Shown here one piece after another: positions 7,195-17,529 of a DNA stretch of 64,000 bases. The DNA comes from Seleniivibrio woodruffii (GTDB taxonomy: Bacteria; Chrysiogenota; Deferribacteres; Deferribacterales; Geovibrionaceae): contig NZ_JAJUIS010000008.1 of NCBI RefSeq assembly GCF_029267515.1, positions 80,663 to 144,662 of the forward strand, written 5' to 3'. Under the pieces are notes generated by a model. That model had not been told where the DNA came from. It saw nothing but the letters and a program-made list of their open reading frames with translations, and did not search any database. A program made the translations under genes and the position numbers. Position 1 is the first letter of the stretch; each line of letters opens with the position of its first letter.

Positions 7195-8379
7195 ATGGCT
7201 CATTTTGACTTTATTGTGGCGGGCAGCGGCATAAGCGGCATGGTCTTTGCCCGTAAAATGGCTGAAAAGGGGAAAACGGTTCTGGTTCTGGAAAAAGCGG
7301 AAAGAGCGGGCGGATGCCTCGCCTCCGCATCATATGATAATTTCTGGCTGGAACTCGGAGGTCACACAGTTTACGCGTCATACGCATCATATATCTCCGC
7401 TATGAAAAGCGCGGGAATGGCGGCGGATTTTCTGCCCAGAAAAAAGGTTCCTTTCCGTATGCTCACATCGGCAGAGCTTGTTCCGCTGACAAAATGCCTG
7501 AATAAGCTGGAACTCGCCTTAAACATGCCAAAAGCGTTCTTTGTTAAAAAAGAGGGCAGAACGGTAAGGGATTTTTACTCGGCGATACTGGGAAAGGGCA
7601 ACTATGAAAAGATGTTCCGCCCTATGATAGCGGCGGTAATATCTCAGGACGGTTCCGATTTTCCGGCGGACATGATGCTGAAAAGCAGACCAAAGGACAA
7701 ATCGCTGCCCCGCAGCTTCACCATCAAAGGCGGCATGGCGCAGTTCATAACTAAAACTGCACAGATGGAGAACATCACCCTTAAAACATCGTGCGGCGCC
7801 GAATCGGTCTCTTATGACGGCGAGGCTTACACCGTTGTGACATCAACGGGAGAAAACTTCACCGCCAATAACTTTACAGCGGCATGTTATCCGGCAGAGG
7901 CGGGCAGACTTCTTAAAACTACTTCACCGGAAGCCTCGGCTATCCTTTCTTCAATACCATCAGCAAAGGTTGAAAGCATGGGGATTATCGTTAAAAAGGG
8001 TGATACGCCCGTTGAAGAACTCAGCTTCATCATTCCGGCAGAGGGAGAATATACTTCAGTGGTGTCAAGGGATGTCGTCGAGGACTCTTATTACCGCGGA
8101 TTCGCCTTCCACTTCAAACCCGAAAGACTGACAAGTGAACAGAAAATAGCTGTAATAGAAAAGGCTTTGAGAACCGACAGGTCAAAATTCGTGCATACTG
8201 CGGAAACGGTTCACTACTGCCCGACACTTAAACTGGGGCACGAGGAGCTGATGGCGATGCTGGATTCCATCATAGTTAAAACCAAAGGACTGTACGTTAC
8301 AGGCAACTGGTTTACAGGGCTTGCTCTTGAAGACTGTGCCATACGCAGCACGAAAGAGGCGGCAAGAGCCTCACTTTAA
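7195..8379 (+). CDS. FAD-dependent oxidoreductase, protoporphyrinogen oxidase/phytoene desaturase-like
   Basis: This 394-residue protein starts with a Rossmann FAD-binding motif (GSGISG at about 10-15, then a glutamate after the second strand). It goes on to the RAGGCLAS and ELGGHTVY segments typical of the amine oxidase/protoporphyrinogen oxidase/UDP-galactopyranose mutase group. A C-terminal GNWFTGLALEDC segment closes the flavin site. A strong GGAGGG ribosome-binding site precedes the ATG. It is a lone gene, divergent from nap and convergent with the HxlR regulator, with which it shares its last bases. The substrate cannot be told from sequence. Confidence 0.8.
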   Translation: MAHFDFIVAGSGISGMVFARKMAEKGKTVLVLEKAERAGGCLASASYDNFWLELGGHTVYASYASYISAMKSAGMAADFLPRKKVPFRMLTSAELVPLTKCLNKLELALNMPKAFFVKKEGRTVRDFYSAILGKGNYEKMFRPMIAAVISQDGSDFPADMMLKSRPKDKSLPRSFTIKGGMAQFITKTAQMENITLKTSCGAESVSYDGEAYTVVTSTGENFTANNFTAACYPAEAGRLLKTTSPEASAILSSIPSAKVESMGIIVKKGDTPVEELSFIIPAEGEYTSVVSRDVVEDSYYRGFAFHFKPERLTSEQKIAVIEKALRTDRSKFVHTAETVHYCPTLKLGHEELMAMLDSIIVKTKGLYVTGNWFTGLALEDCAIRSTKEAARASL

Positions 8380-8777
8380 ACAATAGAATTATCAGGCTGT
8401 TCATACCCGGCGGAGGCGAACATCTCTCTTCCGCCGAGGTATTCCTCATATTCAATTCCCCAGTCCTTCATCATATTAAGTATCGGAATCAGTTTCTTAC
8501 CTATTTCTGTAAGGCGGTATTCCACCTTGGGCGGTATCTGATTGTAGATATGACGGCTTATTACGCCGTCTGCCTCAAGCTCCCTGAGCTGTTTTGCAAG
8601 CATCCGTTCCGTTATGCCGTTCATGCCCCTGCGTATCTCGCTGAAACGAAGCACCTCCGCCTCGGCTATATGGTAAAGAATTATCGCCTTCCACTTGCCG
8701 GAAAACACTGTCATGGTAAGCTCAAAAAAGCAGTTGTATGATTTCCCGCACAGGTTTTTCGTTTTACAGTTGCCCAT
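8376..8777 (-). CDS. HxlR-family winged-helix regulator
   Basis: The 133-residue protein has the HxlR-type winged helix from about 20 to 110. Motifs are FSGKWKAIILYHI, then RFSEIRRGMNGITERML as the recognition helix, then a basic wing ending in YRLTEIG. Four cysteines lie in the first 16 residues. Some members of the family sense thiol stress or aldehydes through such residues. It is divergent from the monooxygenase-flavodoxin operon and probably controls it from the shared 100-bp region (inference from position). Confidence 0.88.
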   Translation of the reverse strand: MGNCKTKNLCGKSYNCFFELTMTVFSGKWKAIILYHIAEAEVLRFSEIRRGMNGITERMLAKQLRELEADGVISRHIYNQIPPKVEYRLTEIGKKLIPILNMMKDWGIEYEEYLGGREMFASAGYEQPDNSIV

Positions 8778-8825
8778 AAAAGCCTCACTATACTTTATGT
8801 AAGTACATGTATTTTTTTACCGTTC

Positions 8826-8854
8826 TTGTGTTTACTATAGTATCAGTTTATTAT
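8826..8854 (+). promoter_or_regulatory. promoter of the monooxygenase-flavodoxin operon
   Basis: TTGTGT (8826-8831) and TATTAT (8849-8854) are 17 bases apart. A dyad TACTATAGTA lies inside the spacer and a further half-palindrome TGTAAGTACATGTA lies upstream near 8800. Either is a possible HxlR operator. Confidence 0.5.
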
Positions 8855-8876
8855 TTGCGCAACAAGAGGAGGAAAA

Positions 8877-9155
8877 ATGTTTATACTTCACGTAACAATG
8901 ACACTTAAAGACGGATACGCCGACAAAACGCTGGACGGGCTTCTGAAAGTGCGCCCCGACGTGCTGAAAGAGGACGGATGCGGCGAATATACCATAACGA
9001 AGCTCAATGATCAGGTTTTCTGTTTCGAGATATGGGAGAGCAACGCGCACCTTGACGCGCACATGAAACAGCCTTATATGGTTGAATTTTTTGAGAAAAC
9101 TAAGGACTGGCACAAAGAGGATGTCGTCATTAACAAATACGAGGTGGCAAAATGA
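8877..9155 (+). CDS. antibiotic biosynthesis monooxygenase (ABM)-domain protein
   Basis: This 92-residue protein has the ferredoxin-like ABM fold: an initial FILHVTMTLKDG strand, a central FEIWESNAHLDAH segment and a C-terminal pair of strands. Relatives such as YgiN act as cofactor-free quinol monooxygenases. The conserved W-x-x-x-x-A-x-x-x-H pattern is present. It begins 4 bases after a GAGGAGG ribosome-binding site and overlaps the flavodoxin-like gene by 4 bp. The two may form a quinone detoxification pair controlled by HxlR (inference). Confidence 0.85.
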   Translation: MFILHVTMTLKDGYADKTLDGLLKVRPDVLKEDGCGEYTITKLNDQVFCFEIWESNAHLDAHMKQPYMVEFFEKTKDWHKEDVVINKYEVAK

Positions 9156-9769
9156 AGGTTTTAGGTATCAACGGCAGCCCCAGAAAGGGCGGCAATACGG
9201 AAATAATCGTGAACAGAGTTCTGGACGGACTGAAAGCCCGCGGGTGGGAAACGGACTATGTACAGATTGGCGGGCATGTGTTCCGCGGCTGCATATCCTG
9301 CGGAGGCTGCTTCAAAAATCATGACGGAAAATGCACTCTTAAAGAGGACAGATTCAACGAAGTTTTTACAAAAATGGTGGAAGCGGACGCAATCGTCATC
9401 GGCTCACCCACATATTTTGCGGATGTCACCGCCGAAATAAAGGCACTTATGGACAGAGCCGGCTATGTTGCGATAGCGAACGGCCACTTGCTGAAAGGCA
9501 AGATAGGCATGGGCGTTTCCGCTGTGCGCCGCGGCGGCTCCATACACACAATAGACTCCATCAACCATTTCCTGCACCTCTCCCGCATGATTCTGCCCGG
9601 TTCAACCTACTGGAACATGGTATACGGACGGGGCAAAGGCGAAGTGCTTAACGACGAAGAGGGAATGGCGAATATGGATCATCTCGCGGCTGTTACAGAC
9701 TGGCTGGGAAAAGCCATCAAGCCCTTTATAGACAGCTACCCGCTGTCAGGCGGCTCCTGCGCGGAATAG
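9152..9769 (+). CDS. NADPH-dependent FMN reductase, iron-sulfur flavoprotein-like
   Basis: The 205-residue protein starts with the flavodoxin-like phosphate loop GINGSPRKGGNT (about 5-16). A compact cysteine cluster near CISCGGCFKNHDGKC (about 50-65) resembles that of iron-sulfur flavoproteins. The SPTYFADVTAEIKALMDRAG segment binds FMN. Known relatives reduce quinones, azo compounds or oxygen species. Its start overlaps the ABM gene by 4 bp, so the two are translated together. The C-terminal SGGSCAE adds another cysteine. Confidence 0.86.
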   Translation: MKVLGINGSPRKGGNTEIIVNRVLDGLKARGWETDYVQIGGHVFRGCISCGGCFKNHDGKCTLKEDRFNEVFTKMVEADAIVIGSPTYFADVTAEIKALMDRAGYVAIANGHLLKGKIGMGVSAVRRGGSIHTIDSINHFLHLSRMILPGSTYWNMVYGRGKGEVLNDEEGMANMDHLAAVTDWLGKAIKPFIDSYPLSGGSCAE

Positions 9770-9805
9770 AGCATACACAATATATGATTATACATCTCCA
9801 GAATT

Positions 9806-9887
9806 GAGATTGCTTCACCCGTTCAGGGTTCGCAAAGACAGATAGAAAATCCGGTCTTCGCGAGGGTTTTGCGCCCGAAGCGATCTC
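9806..9887. repeat. dispersed palindromic repeat, copy 1
   Basis: The element is 82 bp with near-complementary ends GAGATTGC and GCGATCTC. Internally it carries GGTTCGCAAAGACA, which recurs almost exactly at 17286-17299. It is non-coding and lies between the ends of two convergent genes. It looks like a MITE-like or REP-like element. A CCCTTTTGACAAAGGGGGG hairpin just after it (about 9899-9917) resembles the second repeat family seen at 13.8 and 15.4 kb. Confidence 0.7.
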
Positions 9888-9956
9888 GTGTTTTGTCTAC
9901 CCTTTTGACAAAGGGGGGAGCAATACAACATTACTTCTGAAAAACGCTCAGAAACA

Positions 9957-10571
9957 TCAAAAAATAATCTCACGCATAGAATCCACAGCCCTGTCAGCAA
10001 TGGATGTGTGATCCTCGTCGGCAAACTGCCGGAGAAAATAGGTGAACACGCCTGCGGAACGGGCGGATGTGATGCCCATCTTCGAATCCTCCACCGCAAA
10101 ACTTTTTGAGGCTTCGATGTTCAAACGTTGCAGGGCTAATAGATATGGCTCGGGGTGGGGTTTTCCGTTAACTATATCATCATTCGTAACTATCGTATCG
10201 AAGGCTGAAAAATCCACTATATGCGAGAAAATCTCTATCTCCGCTCTGCTGCTGCCCGTCACAATGGCGCGCAGTATCGGCTTTTCCATAAGCTCGCGAA
10301 AGCCGTCGGCGACGACCACCCCGTGATGCGCAAAAAACTCCGCTTTCCGCTCGATAAAGCGCACGTTCAGCTCTTCTGCTGTGATTTTCCCGTATTTATT
10401 CGTGATATACCGGAAGATATCCAGCCATGAACTGCCGCTGAAATGCAGAAAATCGTCAACGCGCAGACCATGCCCGTAAAAGTCGTGCATGGCATCGTGA
10501 AACGCCTTGAAATTCCCTTTTTCAGTGCCCAGAATTGTATTATCGAAATCCAGAAGAGCAGCCTTGAACAT
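9957..10571 (-). CDS. HAD-superfamily phosphatase, beta-phosphoglucomutase/phosphoglycolate phosphatase-like
   Basis: This 204-residue protein has HAD motif I DFDNTI (residues 8-13), motif II VTGSS near 115, the motif III lysine in GKPHPEPY and motif IV EDSKMGITSA. A four-helix cap of the IA subclass lies between motifs I and II. It starts directly after the yggU stop, so it ends the guaA-lol-yggU-HAD run. The substrate is unknown and is probably a small phosphorylated metabolite. Confidence 0.88.
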   Translation of the reverse strand: MFKAALLDFDNTILGTEKGNFKAFHDAMHDFYGHGLRVDDFLHFSGSSWLDIFRYITNKYGKITAEELNVRFIERKAEFFAHHGVVVADGFRELMEKPILRAIVTGSSRAEIEIFSHIVDFSAFDTIVTNDDIVNGKPHPEPYLLALQRLNIEASKSFAVEDSKMGITSARSAGVFTYFLRQFADEDHTSIADRAVDSMREIIF

Positions 10572-10826
10572 CTATTCTCCGAATACTTCCATTATGTCCT
10601 CTTCGTCCGCATCTATCTCAAGGGTCTTGAGTCTTGAGGCATGACCGGAAACCAGCTTTACAGACGATTTGGGCAGTTTGAGCCTCTTCGCCACAAACTT
10701 CACCAGTTCGTCGTTCGCCGCGCCGTCCACAGGAGGCGCGTTCAGCCTTATCTTTGGTCTGCCGTCGTGCATACCTGAATGTTCCGTCTTTTTCGCACCC
10801 GGCTGAACGTACACGGACAATTTCAT
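10572..10826 (-). CDS. YggU/DUF167-family protein
   Basis: An upstream in-frame ATG at 10895 exists, but the ATG at 10826 gives the usual 84-residue DUF167 protein. It begins with MKLSVYVQPGAKKT and includes RLNAPPVDGAAN and the LVSGHASRLKTL segment. This small conserved fold has no firmly assigned function. The ATG lies within three bases of the lol permease stop and the HAD gene starts immediately after, so all three are co-transcribed. Confidence 0.88.
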   Translation of the reverse strand: MKLSVYVQPGAKKTEHSGMHDGRPKIRLNAPPVDGAANDELVKFVAKRLKLPKSSVKLVSGHASRLKTLEIDADEEDIMEVFGE

Positions 10827-10827
10827 A

Positions 10828-12054
10828 TCAATCCCTGCGCAGAGCTTCCACAGGGTCGAGTTTCGCCGACTGTCTGGCTGGGAACAAACCTGCAAGATAG
10901 GTTATCAGCAGCGAACAGAATGAGACCACGACAAATGTCATAACCTCTATCTTAACGGGTATTCTGTCCATGAAATACACGTCGGCTGGCAGAGAAATTA
11001 TCTTGAATTTCATCAGCACAACACAGATAGCAAGCCCCAGAAGGTTGCCGATTATCGTTCCCGTAACACCGATTATCATGCCCTGCCGCTTGAAAATGCC
11101 CGAAATCGAGCTTTCCGACGCTCCCATGGCACGCAGAATTGCAATGTCCCGTTTCTTATCCTTTACGGTGACCGTTATCATACTGATAACATTGAATGAT
11201 GCGACTATGATTATAAGCGTCAGGATGATGAACATCGCGTATTTTTCCAGCTTGAGAGCGGAAAAAAGGTTCTGGTTCATGCTTATCCAGTCCCGCGACC
11301 AATAGGGGAAATCCAGCTTTTTCTGTATGTTCGCGGCGATATCCGGCGCATAGTCAAAATTCACTGTGCCTACGCTGAAACCTGAAACCACATCCGACAT
11401 ACCGAAGAAATCCTGTGCCGCGGACATATTTATATACGCCAGTGTGTTGTTGTATTCGTACATTCCCGTATCGAACACACCGCACACCTGAAAATGCTTC
11501 ATTTTAGGGGTGATACCGAAGGGACCCTTTTTACCCAGAGGTGAGACCATGGTGATGTTGTCGCCAACCACAACGCCCAGATTCGCCGCAAGCTCCTTGC
11601 CAAGCGCAATCATCGGAACTTCGCTTTTTATATTCAGGTCAGAGAACGATCCCTCTTTCATGAACTTTGCTATTGTAGTGACCTTCATCTCGTCCGCCGC
11701 GTTAACACCACGGATAACGGAGCCTGCCACATTGTTCTGGCTTGTGAGAAGCACCTGACTGATAATAAAGGGTGAAACTCCGGTAACTCCCTCAACGGAA
11801 GCTATCTGCTGTTTCACAGTGCGCCAGTCCTCTATTGGGCTGACGTCCATGCGGTTGACAACAATATGGGCGTTCGCACCGAGGATACGGTTTTTCAGGT
11901 TATCCGAAAAGCCGCTCATGACGCTTATCACCACTATCAGAGTGGCAACGCCCAGAACTATGCCCAGAACCGATACTCCCGAAATAAACGAGAGTATGCG
12001 GTTCGATTTTCTTGACTTTAAATATCTCTCCGCTATAAAGCGTTCATATTTCAA
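10828..12054 (-). CDS. LolC/LolE-family lipoprotein-releasing permease
   Basis: The 408-residue protein has the LolCE architecture. One membrane helix lies near the N-terminus (about 20-45), then a large periplasmic MacB-type domain (about 50-270), then three C-terminal helices (about 275-300, 320-345, 370-400). The N-terminal KSRKSNRILSFIS and C-terminal GLFPARQSAKLDPVEALR segments are typical. It would pull mature lipoproteins from the inner membrane for transfer to the LolA carrier. No LolD ATPase gene is adjacent. Many bacteria outside the enterics use a single LolC/E hybrid, so the exact letter cannot be given. It follows guaA by 6 bases. Confidence 0.9.
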   Translation of the reverse strand: MKYERFIAERYLKSRKSNRILSFISGVSVLGIVLGVATLIVVISVMSGFSDNLKNRILGANAHIVVNRMDVSPIEDWRTVKQQIASVEGVTGVSPFIISQVLLTSQNNVAGSVIRGVNAADEMKVTTIAKFMKEGSFSDLNIKSEVPMIALGKELAANLGVVVGDNITMVSPLGKKGPFGITPKMKHFQVCGVFDTGMYEYNNTLAYINMSAAQDFFGMSDVVSGFSVGTVNFDYAPDIAANIQKKLDFPYWSRDWISMNQNLFSALKLEKYAMFIILTLIIIVASFNVISMITVTVKDKKRDIAILRAMGASESSISGIFKRQGMIIGVTGTIIGNLLGLAICVVLMKFKIISLPADVYFMDRIPVKIEVMTFVVVSFCSLLITYLAGLFPARQSAKLDPVEALRRD

Positions 12055-12060
12055 TGGAAA

Positions 12061-13608
12061 TTACTCCCACTCGATAGTTGCCGGCGGTTTGGAACTGATA
12101 TCATACGCCACGCGGTTTATGCCGCGCACTTCGTTGATGATGCGGTTGGATATCCTGCCCAGCACCTCATAAGGGATATGCGCCCAATCGGCTGTCATCC
12201 CATCGGTGGATTCCACCGCACGGATTGCAACAGCGTTTTCATAGGTTCTGTTGTCGCCCATAACACCAACGGTGTTGACTGGCAGAAGCACTGTGAACGC
12301 CTGCCATATCTTTCTGTAAAGCCCCGCTTTGTGCAGTTCTTCCATATATATAGCGTCCGCTTCACGCAGAACGTCGCATCTCTCTTTAGTGACCTCGCCA
12401 AGCACACGCACGCCAAGTCCGGGACCGGGGAAGGGGTGTCTCCAGATAAAGTTTTCACCGATGCCCAGCGCAGCACCCACAGCACGCACCTCGTCCTTGA
12501 ACAGTTCGCGCAGAGGCTCAAGAAGTTTAAACTTCATATCCTCAGGCAGACCGCCGACGTTGTGATGTGTTTTGATAGTTACGGACGGTCCACGGAATGA
12601 GACCGATTCGATAACGTCAGGATAAAGCGTTCCCTGTGCAAGGAAATCAAAATCACCCAGTTTTTTGGACTCCTCTTCAAAAATCCTTACGAACAGGTTG
12701 CCGATGGCTTTTCTTTTCTTTTCGGGATCCGTAACGCCTTTGAGAGCTTCAAGAAATCTGTCTTCAGCGTTAACAGCTATCAGGTTCATATGGAAATGGT
12801 TTCGGAATGCCTCCTCAACCTGTTTTCCCTCGTCTTTGCGCAGAAGTCCGTTGTCTACGAAAACGCACGTCAGCCTGTCGCCGATGGCTCTGTGGATGAG
12901 AACCGCAGCAACGGATGAATCCACGCCGCCTGAAAGTCCGCAAAGGACTCTTTTGTCGCCCACAAGCTCGCGGATGCGCTCTATCTCGGCTTCAACAAAG
13001 TTTGCGGGAGTCCAAATCTGCTGGCATCCGCAAACGCCCACAACGAAGTTTTTCAGTATCTGCGCACCGTTGTCGGTATGCGCAACTTCGGGGTGGAACT
13101 GTATCGTGTAAATAGGTCTTGTGTGGTGCTTCATGGCGGCAACGGGTGCGTTTTTTGTGTAAGCTATAACGTCGAACCCTTCGGGCATCTTTTCCAGTCT
13201 GTCGCCGTGGCTCATCCAGACGGTGAACGATTCGGTTTCTATTCCTTCGAAGAAGGGGTCTTTTTTGCCGATAAAGAGTTCTGCACGTCCGTATTCCCTG
13301 TGATCTGCGGCGGCAACCTTTCCGCCGAAGTATTCACCTGTGAGCTGGTGTCCGTAGCAAATGCCAAGCACAGGCGCACCGAGGTCATAGACCTCTTTTG
13401 AAACTTTGGGCGCATCCTCATCGTATACAGATGCGGGACCGCCCGAAAGGATTATCCCCTTTGCTCCGAAATTGCGTATTTTTTCGAAATCTGCGGTACA
13501 GGGGTATATTTCGCAGTAAACGTTCGCCTCGCGCACACGTCTGGCGATAAGCTGGGTGTACTGCGAACCGAAATCTAATATCAGTACCTTCTGGCTATGA
13601 ATATCCAT
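12061..13608 (-). CDS. guaA: GMP synthase (glutamine-hydrolysing)
   Basis: GuaA converts XMP to GMP with ATP and glutamine. The 515-residue protein has an N-terminal class I amidotransferase domain: the catalytic cysteine is in GICYGHQL and the His/Glu in QFHPEVAHT. Next is the ATP-pyrophosphatase P-loop LSGGVDSS (about 225-232), then the XMP-binding dimerisation domain ending in PPATIEWE. Full length and all active-site residues are present. guaB lies 255 bp upstream on the same strand. The gap is filled with repeats, so the two may be transcribed separately. Confidence 0.97.
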   Translation of the reverse strand: MDIHSQKVLILDFGSQYTQLIARRVREANVYCEIYPCTADFEKIRNFGAKGIILSGGPASVYDEDAPKVSKEVYDLGAPVLGICYGHQLTGEYFGGKVAAADHREYGRAELFIGKKDPFFEGIETESFTVWMSHGDRLEKMPEGFDVIAYTKNAPVAAMKHHTRPIYTIQFHPEVAHTDNGAQILKNFVVGVCGCQQIWTPANFVEAEIERIRELVGDKRVLCGLSGGVDSSVAAVLIHRAIGDRLTCVFVDNGLLRKDEGKQVEEAFRNHFHMNLIAVNAEDRFLEALKGVTDPEKKRKAIGNLFVRIFEEESKKLGDFDFLAQGTLYPDVIESVSFRGPSVTIKTHHNVGGLPEDMKFKLLEPLRELFKDEVRAVGAALGIGENFIWRHPFPGPGLGVRVLGEVTKERCDVLREADAIYMEELHKAGLYRKIWQAFTVLLPVNTVGVMGDNRTYENAVAIRAVESTDGMTADWAHIPYEVLGRISNRIINEVRGINRVAYDISSKPPATIEWE

Positions 13609-13620
13609 TTAATCTCCCAT

Positions 13621-13850
13621 AAATTTCCCCTCCGTGGGGAAATTTCTGATATCGTTCAGCGGGGCAAAGCCCGTGCTTCACTCACTCTCCGTTCGCATCA
13701 CGGGTAAAACCCGCTCTGCTGCCTCCGAGAACTTCATACTGAAGTTTTATTCTCCCATAAATTGCTTATCAAGAAAATCCACCCCAGCCCTCCTTTGTTA
13801 AAGGAGGGAGCAAAAAGCCTCCCTTTGATAAAGGGAGGTTTGGAGGGATT
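13621..13850. repeat. cluster of palindromic repeats between guaB and guaA
   Basis: This 230-bp stretch contains no gene. It starts with a perfect 10-bp hairpin (13621-13630 with 13636-13645). A longer imperfect inverted repeat follows (AGCGGGGC...CCCGTG near 13660 against CACGGG...CCCGCT near 13700). Two hairpins built on CCCTCCTTT/AAAGGAGGG (13788-13808) and CCTCCCTTT/AAAGGGAGG (13818-13838) come last. The flanking AATCCACCCC...GCAAAA framework recurs near 15.43 kb, showing a dispersed repeat family. Confidence 0.75.
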
Positions 13851-13863
13851 AACATTAAATATA

Positions 13864-15351
<1,488 letters not shown>

Positions 15352-15377
15352 TTACGATTATCGTCTGGCTATTTTTT

Positions 15378-15515
15378 GTCCCCCTTTAATAAAGGGGGAC
15401 TAAGGGGGATTTACATTAAATGTTAATCAAAATCCACCCCCGCCCTCCTTTATTCAACGAGTTTGGAACAGAAACATTTACATAAATAGTGTAAATGTTT
15501 TCTAAAGGAGGGTGC
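15378..15515. repeat. CCTCCTTT-type repeats, one copy interrupted by a nested palindrome
   Basis: A perfect 10-bp hairpin GTCCCCCTTT/AAAGGGGGAC lies at 15378-15400. From 15431 a second unit matches the one at 13777 (AATCCACCCC, GCCCTCCTTT, AAAGGAGGG, GCAAAA). Where that copy has a 3-base loop, this one carries about 47 extra bases. The extra segment contains a perfect 11-bp palindrome (15472-15482 with 15490-15500). No coding potential is seen. Confidence 0.72.
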
Positions 15516-15529
15516 AAAACCTTTATCTA

Positions 15530-16342
15530 TCAGTAGCCCCAGTCCCTGCAATAGCGGAAGTCACGCCCTATCGTGCGCTGGCTTACCTTTGCAATGACCG
15601 TCATATTCCTCTTAAACTGGTTTCTCCGCACCTTCTCCGCAACCTTTTTAACGAGTTCCTCTTCAAAACCCATCCCGATAAGCTCCGGTATGCGTCTGCG
15701 CTCGTCCACCATAGCATAAAGCAGGTCGTCCGCCTGTCTGTATGTGAAGCCAAGCTCCTGCTCGTCGGTCTGTCCCACCCAGAGGTCAGCCGTAGGCGCT
15801 TTGTCCACAACCGACTGCGGGATGCCCAGATATTCCGAAAGCTCCCACACCTGCGTTTTGTAAAGGTCGCCGATGGGGTTAAGAGCACTTGCAAGGTCGC
15901 CGTACCATGTGCCGTAACCCAACAGAAGCTCCGTCTTGTTACTGGTTCCGAGCACCAGCCCGGCAACTTTTGCCGACATATCGAAAAGGCATATCATCCT
16001 CTGACGCGCCATTACGTTGCCCATGCGGAGTTTGTCTATATCCGGTATCATGTCGAAATACGGATCCACCATAGGGGTTATCTCTATCACATCGAAATTC
16101 AGCCGGAATGTCTCCGCAACTTTCATAGCGTCTTTAAGACTCTCGTCACTGCTGAGTTTATAAGGCATACAATATGCATACACTCTGTTTCCGCCAAGCG
16201 CTTTTGCGGCGAGTGCCGCGCTGAGAGCTGAATCTATTCCGCCGGAAAGTCCGAGAACTACGTTTTTAAGACCTATTTTTTCAGTTTCGTCCTTGATGAA
16301 ATTCGTGAGTATATCCACGGTGAGGTCAAGGTTCAGCTTCAT
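15530..16342 (-). CDS. nadE: NAD synthase, synthetase domain only
   Basis: NadE amidates deamido-NAD to NAD using ATP. The N-type ATP-pyrophosphatase P-loop is [15 protein letters not shown] (about 31-45), followed by the NAD-binding regions [14 protein letters not shown] and the C-terminal [10 protein letters not shown] segment. The ATG at 16342 is chosen because GGAGG sits at proper distance, whereas the one at 16351 touches the ribosome-binding site. This gives 270 residues, the size of ammonia-dependent NadE. It lacks the fused glutaminase domain but overlaps a nitrilase-type gene by four bases, which probably supplies ammonia from glutamine. Confidence 0.93.
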   Translation of the reverse strand: MKLNLDLTVDILTNFIKDETEKIGLKNVVLGLSGGIDSALSAALAAKALGGNRVYAYCMPYKLSSDESLKDAMKVAETFRLNFDVIEITPMVDPYFDMIPDIDKLRMGNVMARQRMICLFDMSAKVAGLVLGTSNKTELLLGYGTWYGDLASALNPIGDLYKTQVWELSEYLGIPQSVVDKAPTADLWVGQTDEQELGFTYRQADDLLYAMVDERRRIPELIGMGFEEELVKKVAEKVRRNQFKRNMTVIAKVSQRTIGRDFRYCRDWGY

Positions 16343-17175
16343 TTTCCGCATCCCTCCTCATTCAGAAAGTTCCTTACAATAAAGCTCTTTTCATCGCGCA
16401 GGAAGGGCGTTTCTATGCGTGCTCTGCGCACGCTGTCGTGGTCAACCTCGACAGTTATACCCTCTTCTTTGAACATATCTGCCGCAGCAAGCCTTCTGCC
16501 TTTCGCGTCGTATGCCTCTGAGCCTCCCCAGAAGGATACTCCGTCCTCCACACCGACGCGGTTGACGAACACGAGATTTACAGTGAGCACACCTGCAATA
16601 TACCTGTTGGATGTCTGCCATGTGTTAGATGCGTCGTGCCCCTGCTCAAGATTACCTCTTGCAGGGCTGTTGGAAGGAATGATTATGTTCTGCACGCCGG
16701 ACTGGGAAAGGATATAAAGCGAGCTTAAATGGAAAACGTCTTCGCAGACGAGTATTCCGCATTTGCCAAACTCAGTATCGAACGCCTCAATGCTGTTTCC
16801 GGCGGCAAAGTATCTGCCCTCTTCAAAAAGGGTGTAGTCCGGCAGATAAACTTTTTTGTGCAAATGCACGGTTTTGCCTCTGTGGACGAACGAAGCCGCG
16901 TTATAAAACAGCTTCTCTCTGGATTCGTAAACAAAGCCAAAGACTATAGCGATTTCGTTTGAATATTCCAGAAAGCGCTGATAGACCGGATGGGTTTCAT
17001 CCATGGCAACGTCGTATACGAGGTCGAGAAGATAGTAGCCTGTGAGTGAGAGTTCAGGGAACACCACAAGGTCACAGCCCTCTTCCACAGCCTGCTCAAT
17101 GATTTTAAAATGGTTCTCGGCATTCTTTTCCAGATTGCCCAGTATCGGTTTCATCTGCGCCAGATGTACTTTCAT
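16339..17175 (-). CDS. nitrilase-family amidohydrolase, likely detached glutaminase of NAD synthase
   Basis: The 278-residue carbon-nitrogen hydrolase has the Glu-Lys-Cys triad: E in [11 protein letters not shown] (about 41), K in [10 protein letters not shown] (about 108) and C in GILVCEDVF (about 144). The segments [13 protein letters not shown] and [10 protein letters not shown] closely resemble the N-terminal glutaminase domain of fused, glutamine-dependent NadE proteins. Its stop overlaps the nadE start by 4 bp. I infer that the two subunits form a split glutamine-dependent NAD synthase. A generic omega-amidase is the alternative. Confidence 0.82.
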   Translation of the reverse strand: MKVHLAQMKPILGNLEKNAENHFKIIEQAVEEGCDLVVFPELSLTGYYLLDLVYDVAMDETHPVYQRFLEYSNEIAIVFGFVYESREKLFYNAASFVHRGKTVHLHKKVYLPDYTLFEEGRYFAAGNSIEAFDTEFGKCGILVCEDVFHLSSLYILSQSGVQNIIIPSNSPARGNLEQGHDASNTWQTSNRYIAGVLTVNLVFVNRVGVEDGVSFWGGSEAYDAKGRRLAAADMFKEEGITVEVDHDSVRRARIETPFLRDEKSFIVRNFLNEEGCGK

Positions 17176-17186
17176 AAATGCCTCTA

Positions 17187-17373
17187 TTTAACAGCGAGAA
17201 AATCCAATCATAGGATTTTTTCGCCAACGCTACAATCAGCCGGAGAATATATCATATCAATGGATGAGACTGCTTCACCCTTATGGGTTCGCAGAGACAA
17301 CTCTGTCTTTGCGAGGAGCAACAGCGACGCGGCAATCTCATTCCTGTCTTATGTAAGTTCCGCTTTTGCCGCC
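17187..17373. repeat. tandem duplication, outer copy, containing a moaC 3'-end fragment
   Basis: The gap between moaC and the nitrilase gene (17176-17529, 354 bp) has no gene of its own. Its first half repeats its second half with a shift of about 192 bp. The arm at 17187-17237 matches 17380-17430 almost base for base. The segment 17340-17373 is a copy of the end of moaC. Read on the minus strand it encodes GGKSGTYIRQE and a stop, against GGKSGTYIREE in the real gene. The middle differs and is occupied by a dispersed palindrome. Confidence 0.82.
17266..17339. repeat. dispersed palindromic repeat, copy 2
   Basis: The element is 74 bp with ends GAGACTGC and GCAATCTC. It carries GGTTCGCAGAGACA (17286-17299), nearly identical to copy 1 at 9827-9840, and lies inside the duplicated region behind moaC. 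A partial relative (GACTGC...GCAGAGACGGG...CAGTC on the minus strand) is visible at 17490-17530. Confidence 0.7.
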
Positions 17374-17379
17374 TGACAA

Positions 17380-17529
17380 TTTAACAACGAGAAAATCCAA
17401 TCATAGGATTTTTTCGCCAACGCTCCAATCGGCTAAGCCTCATTCCGCTCACGCTGCGCGGTCTGCATCCATGCAGACGAAAAAAACAGGCGACTGTCTC
17501 TCCCGTCTCTGCGAACGCAGTAATGCAGT
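17380..17529. repeat. tandem duplication, inner copy, next to moaC
   Basis: The first 51 bases repeat 17187-17237. They are followed by a perfect hairpin GTCTGCAT/ATGCAGAC near 17450-17470 and a degenerate GACTGC-type element. The unit continues into the true 3' end of moaC (17530-17565). No open reading frame of interest is seen. Confidence 0.75.

Noticed and set aside
13621..13850. CRISPR array between guaB and guaA
   Set aside because: The repeats are palindromes of different sequence without regular spacing or equal-length spacers.
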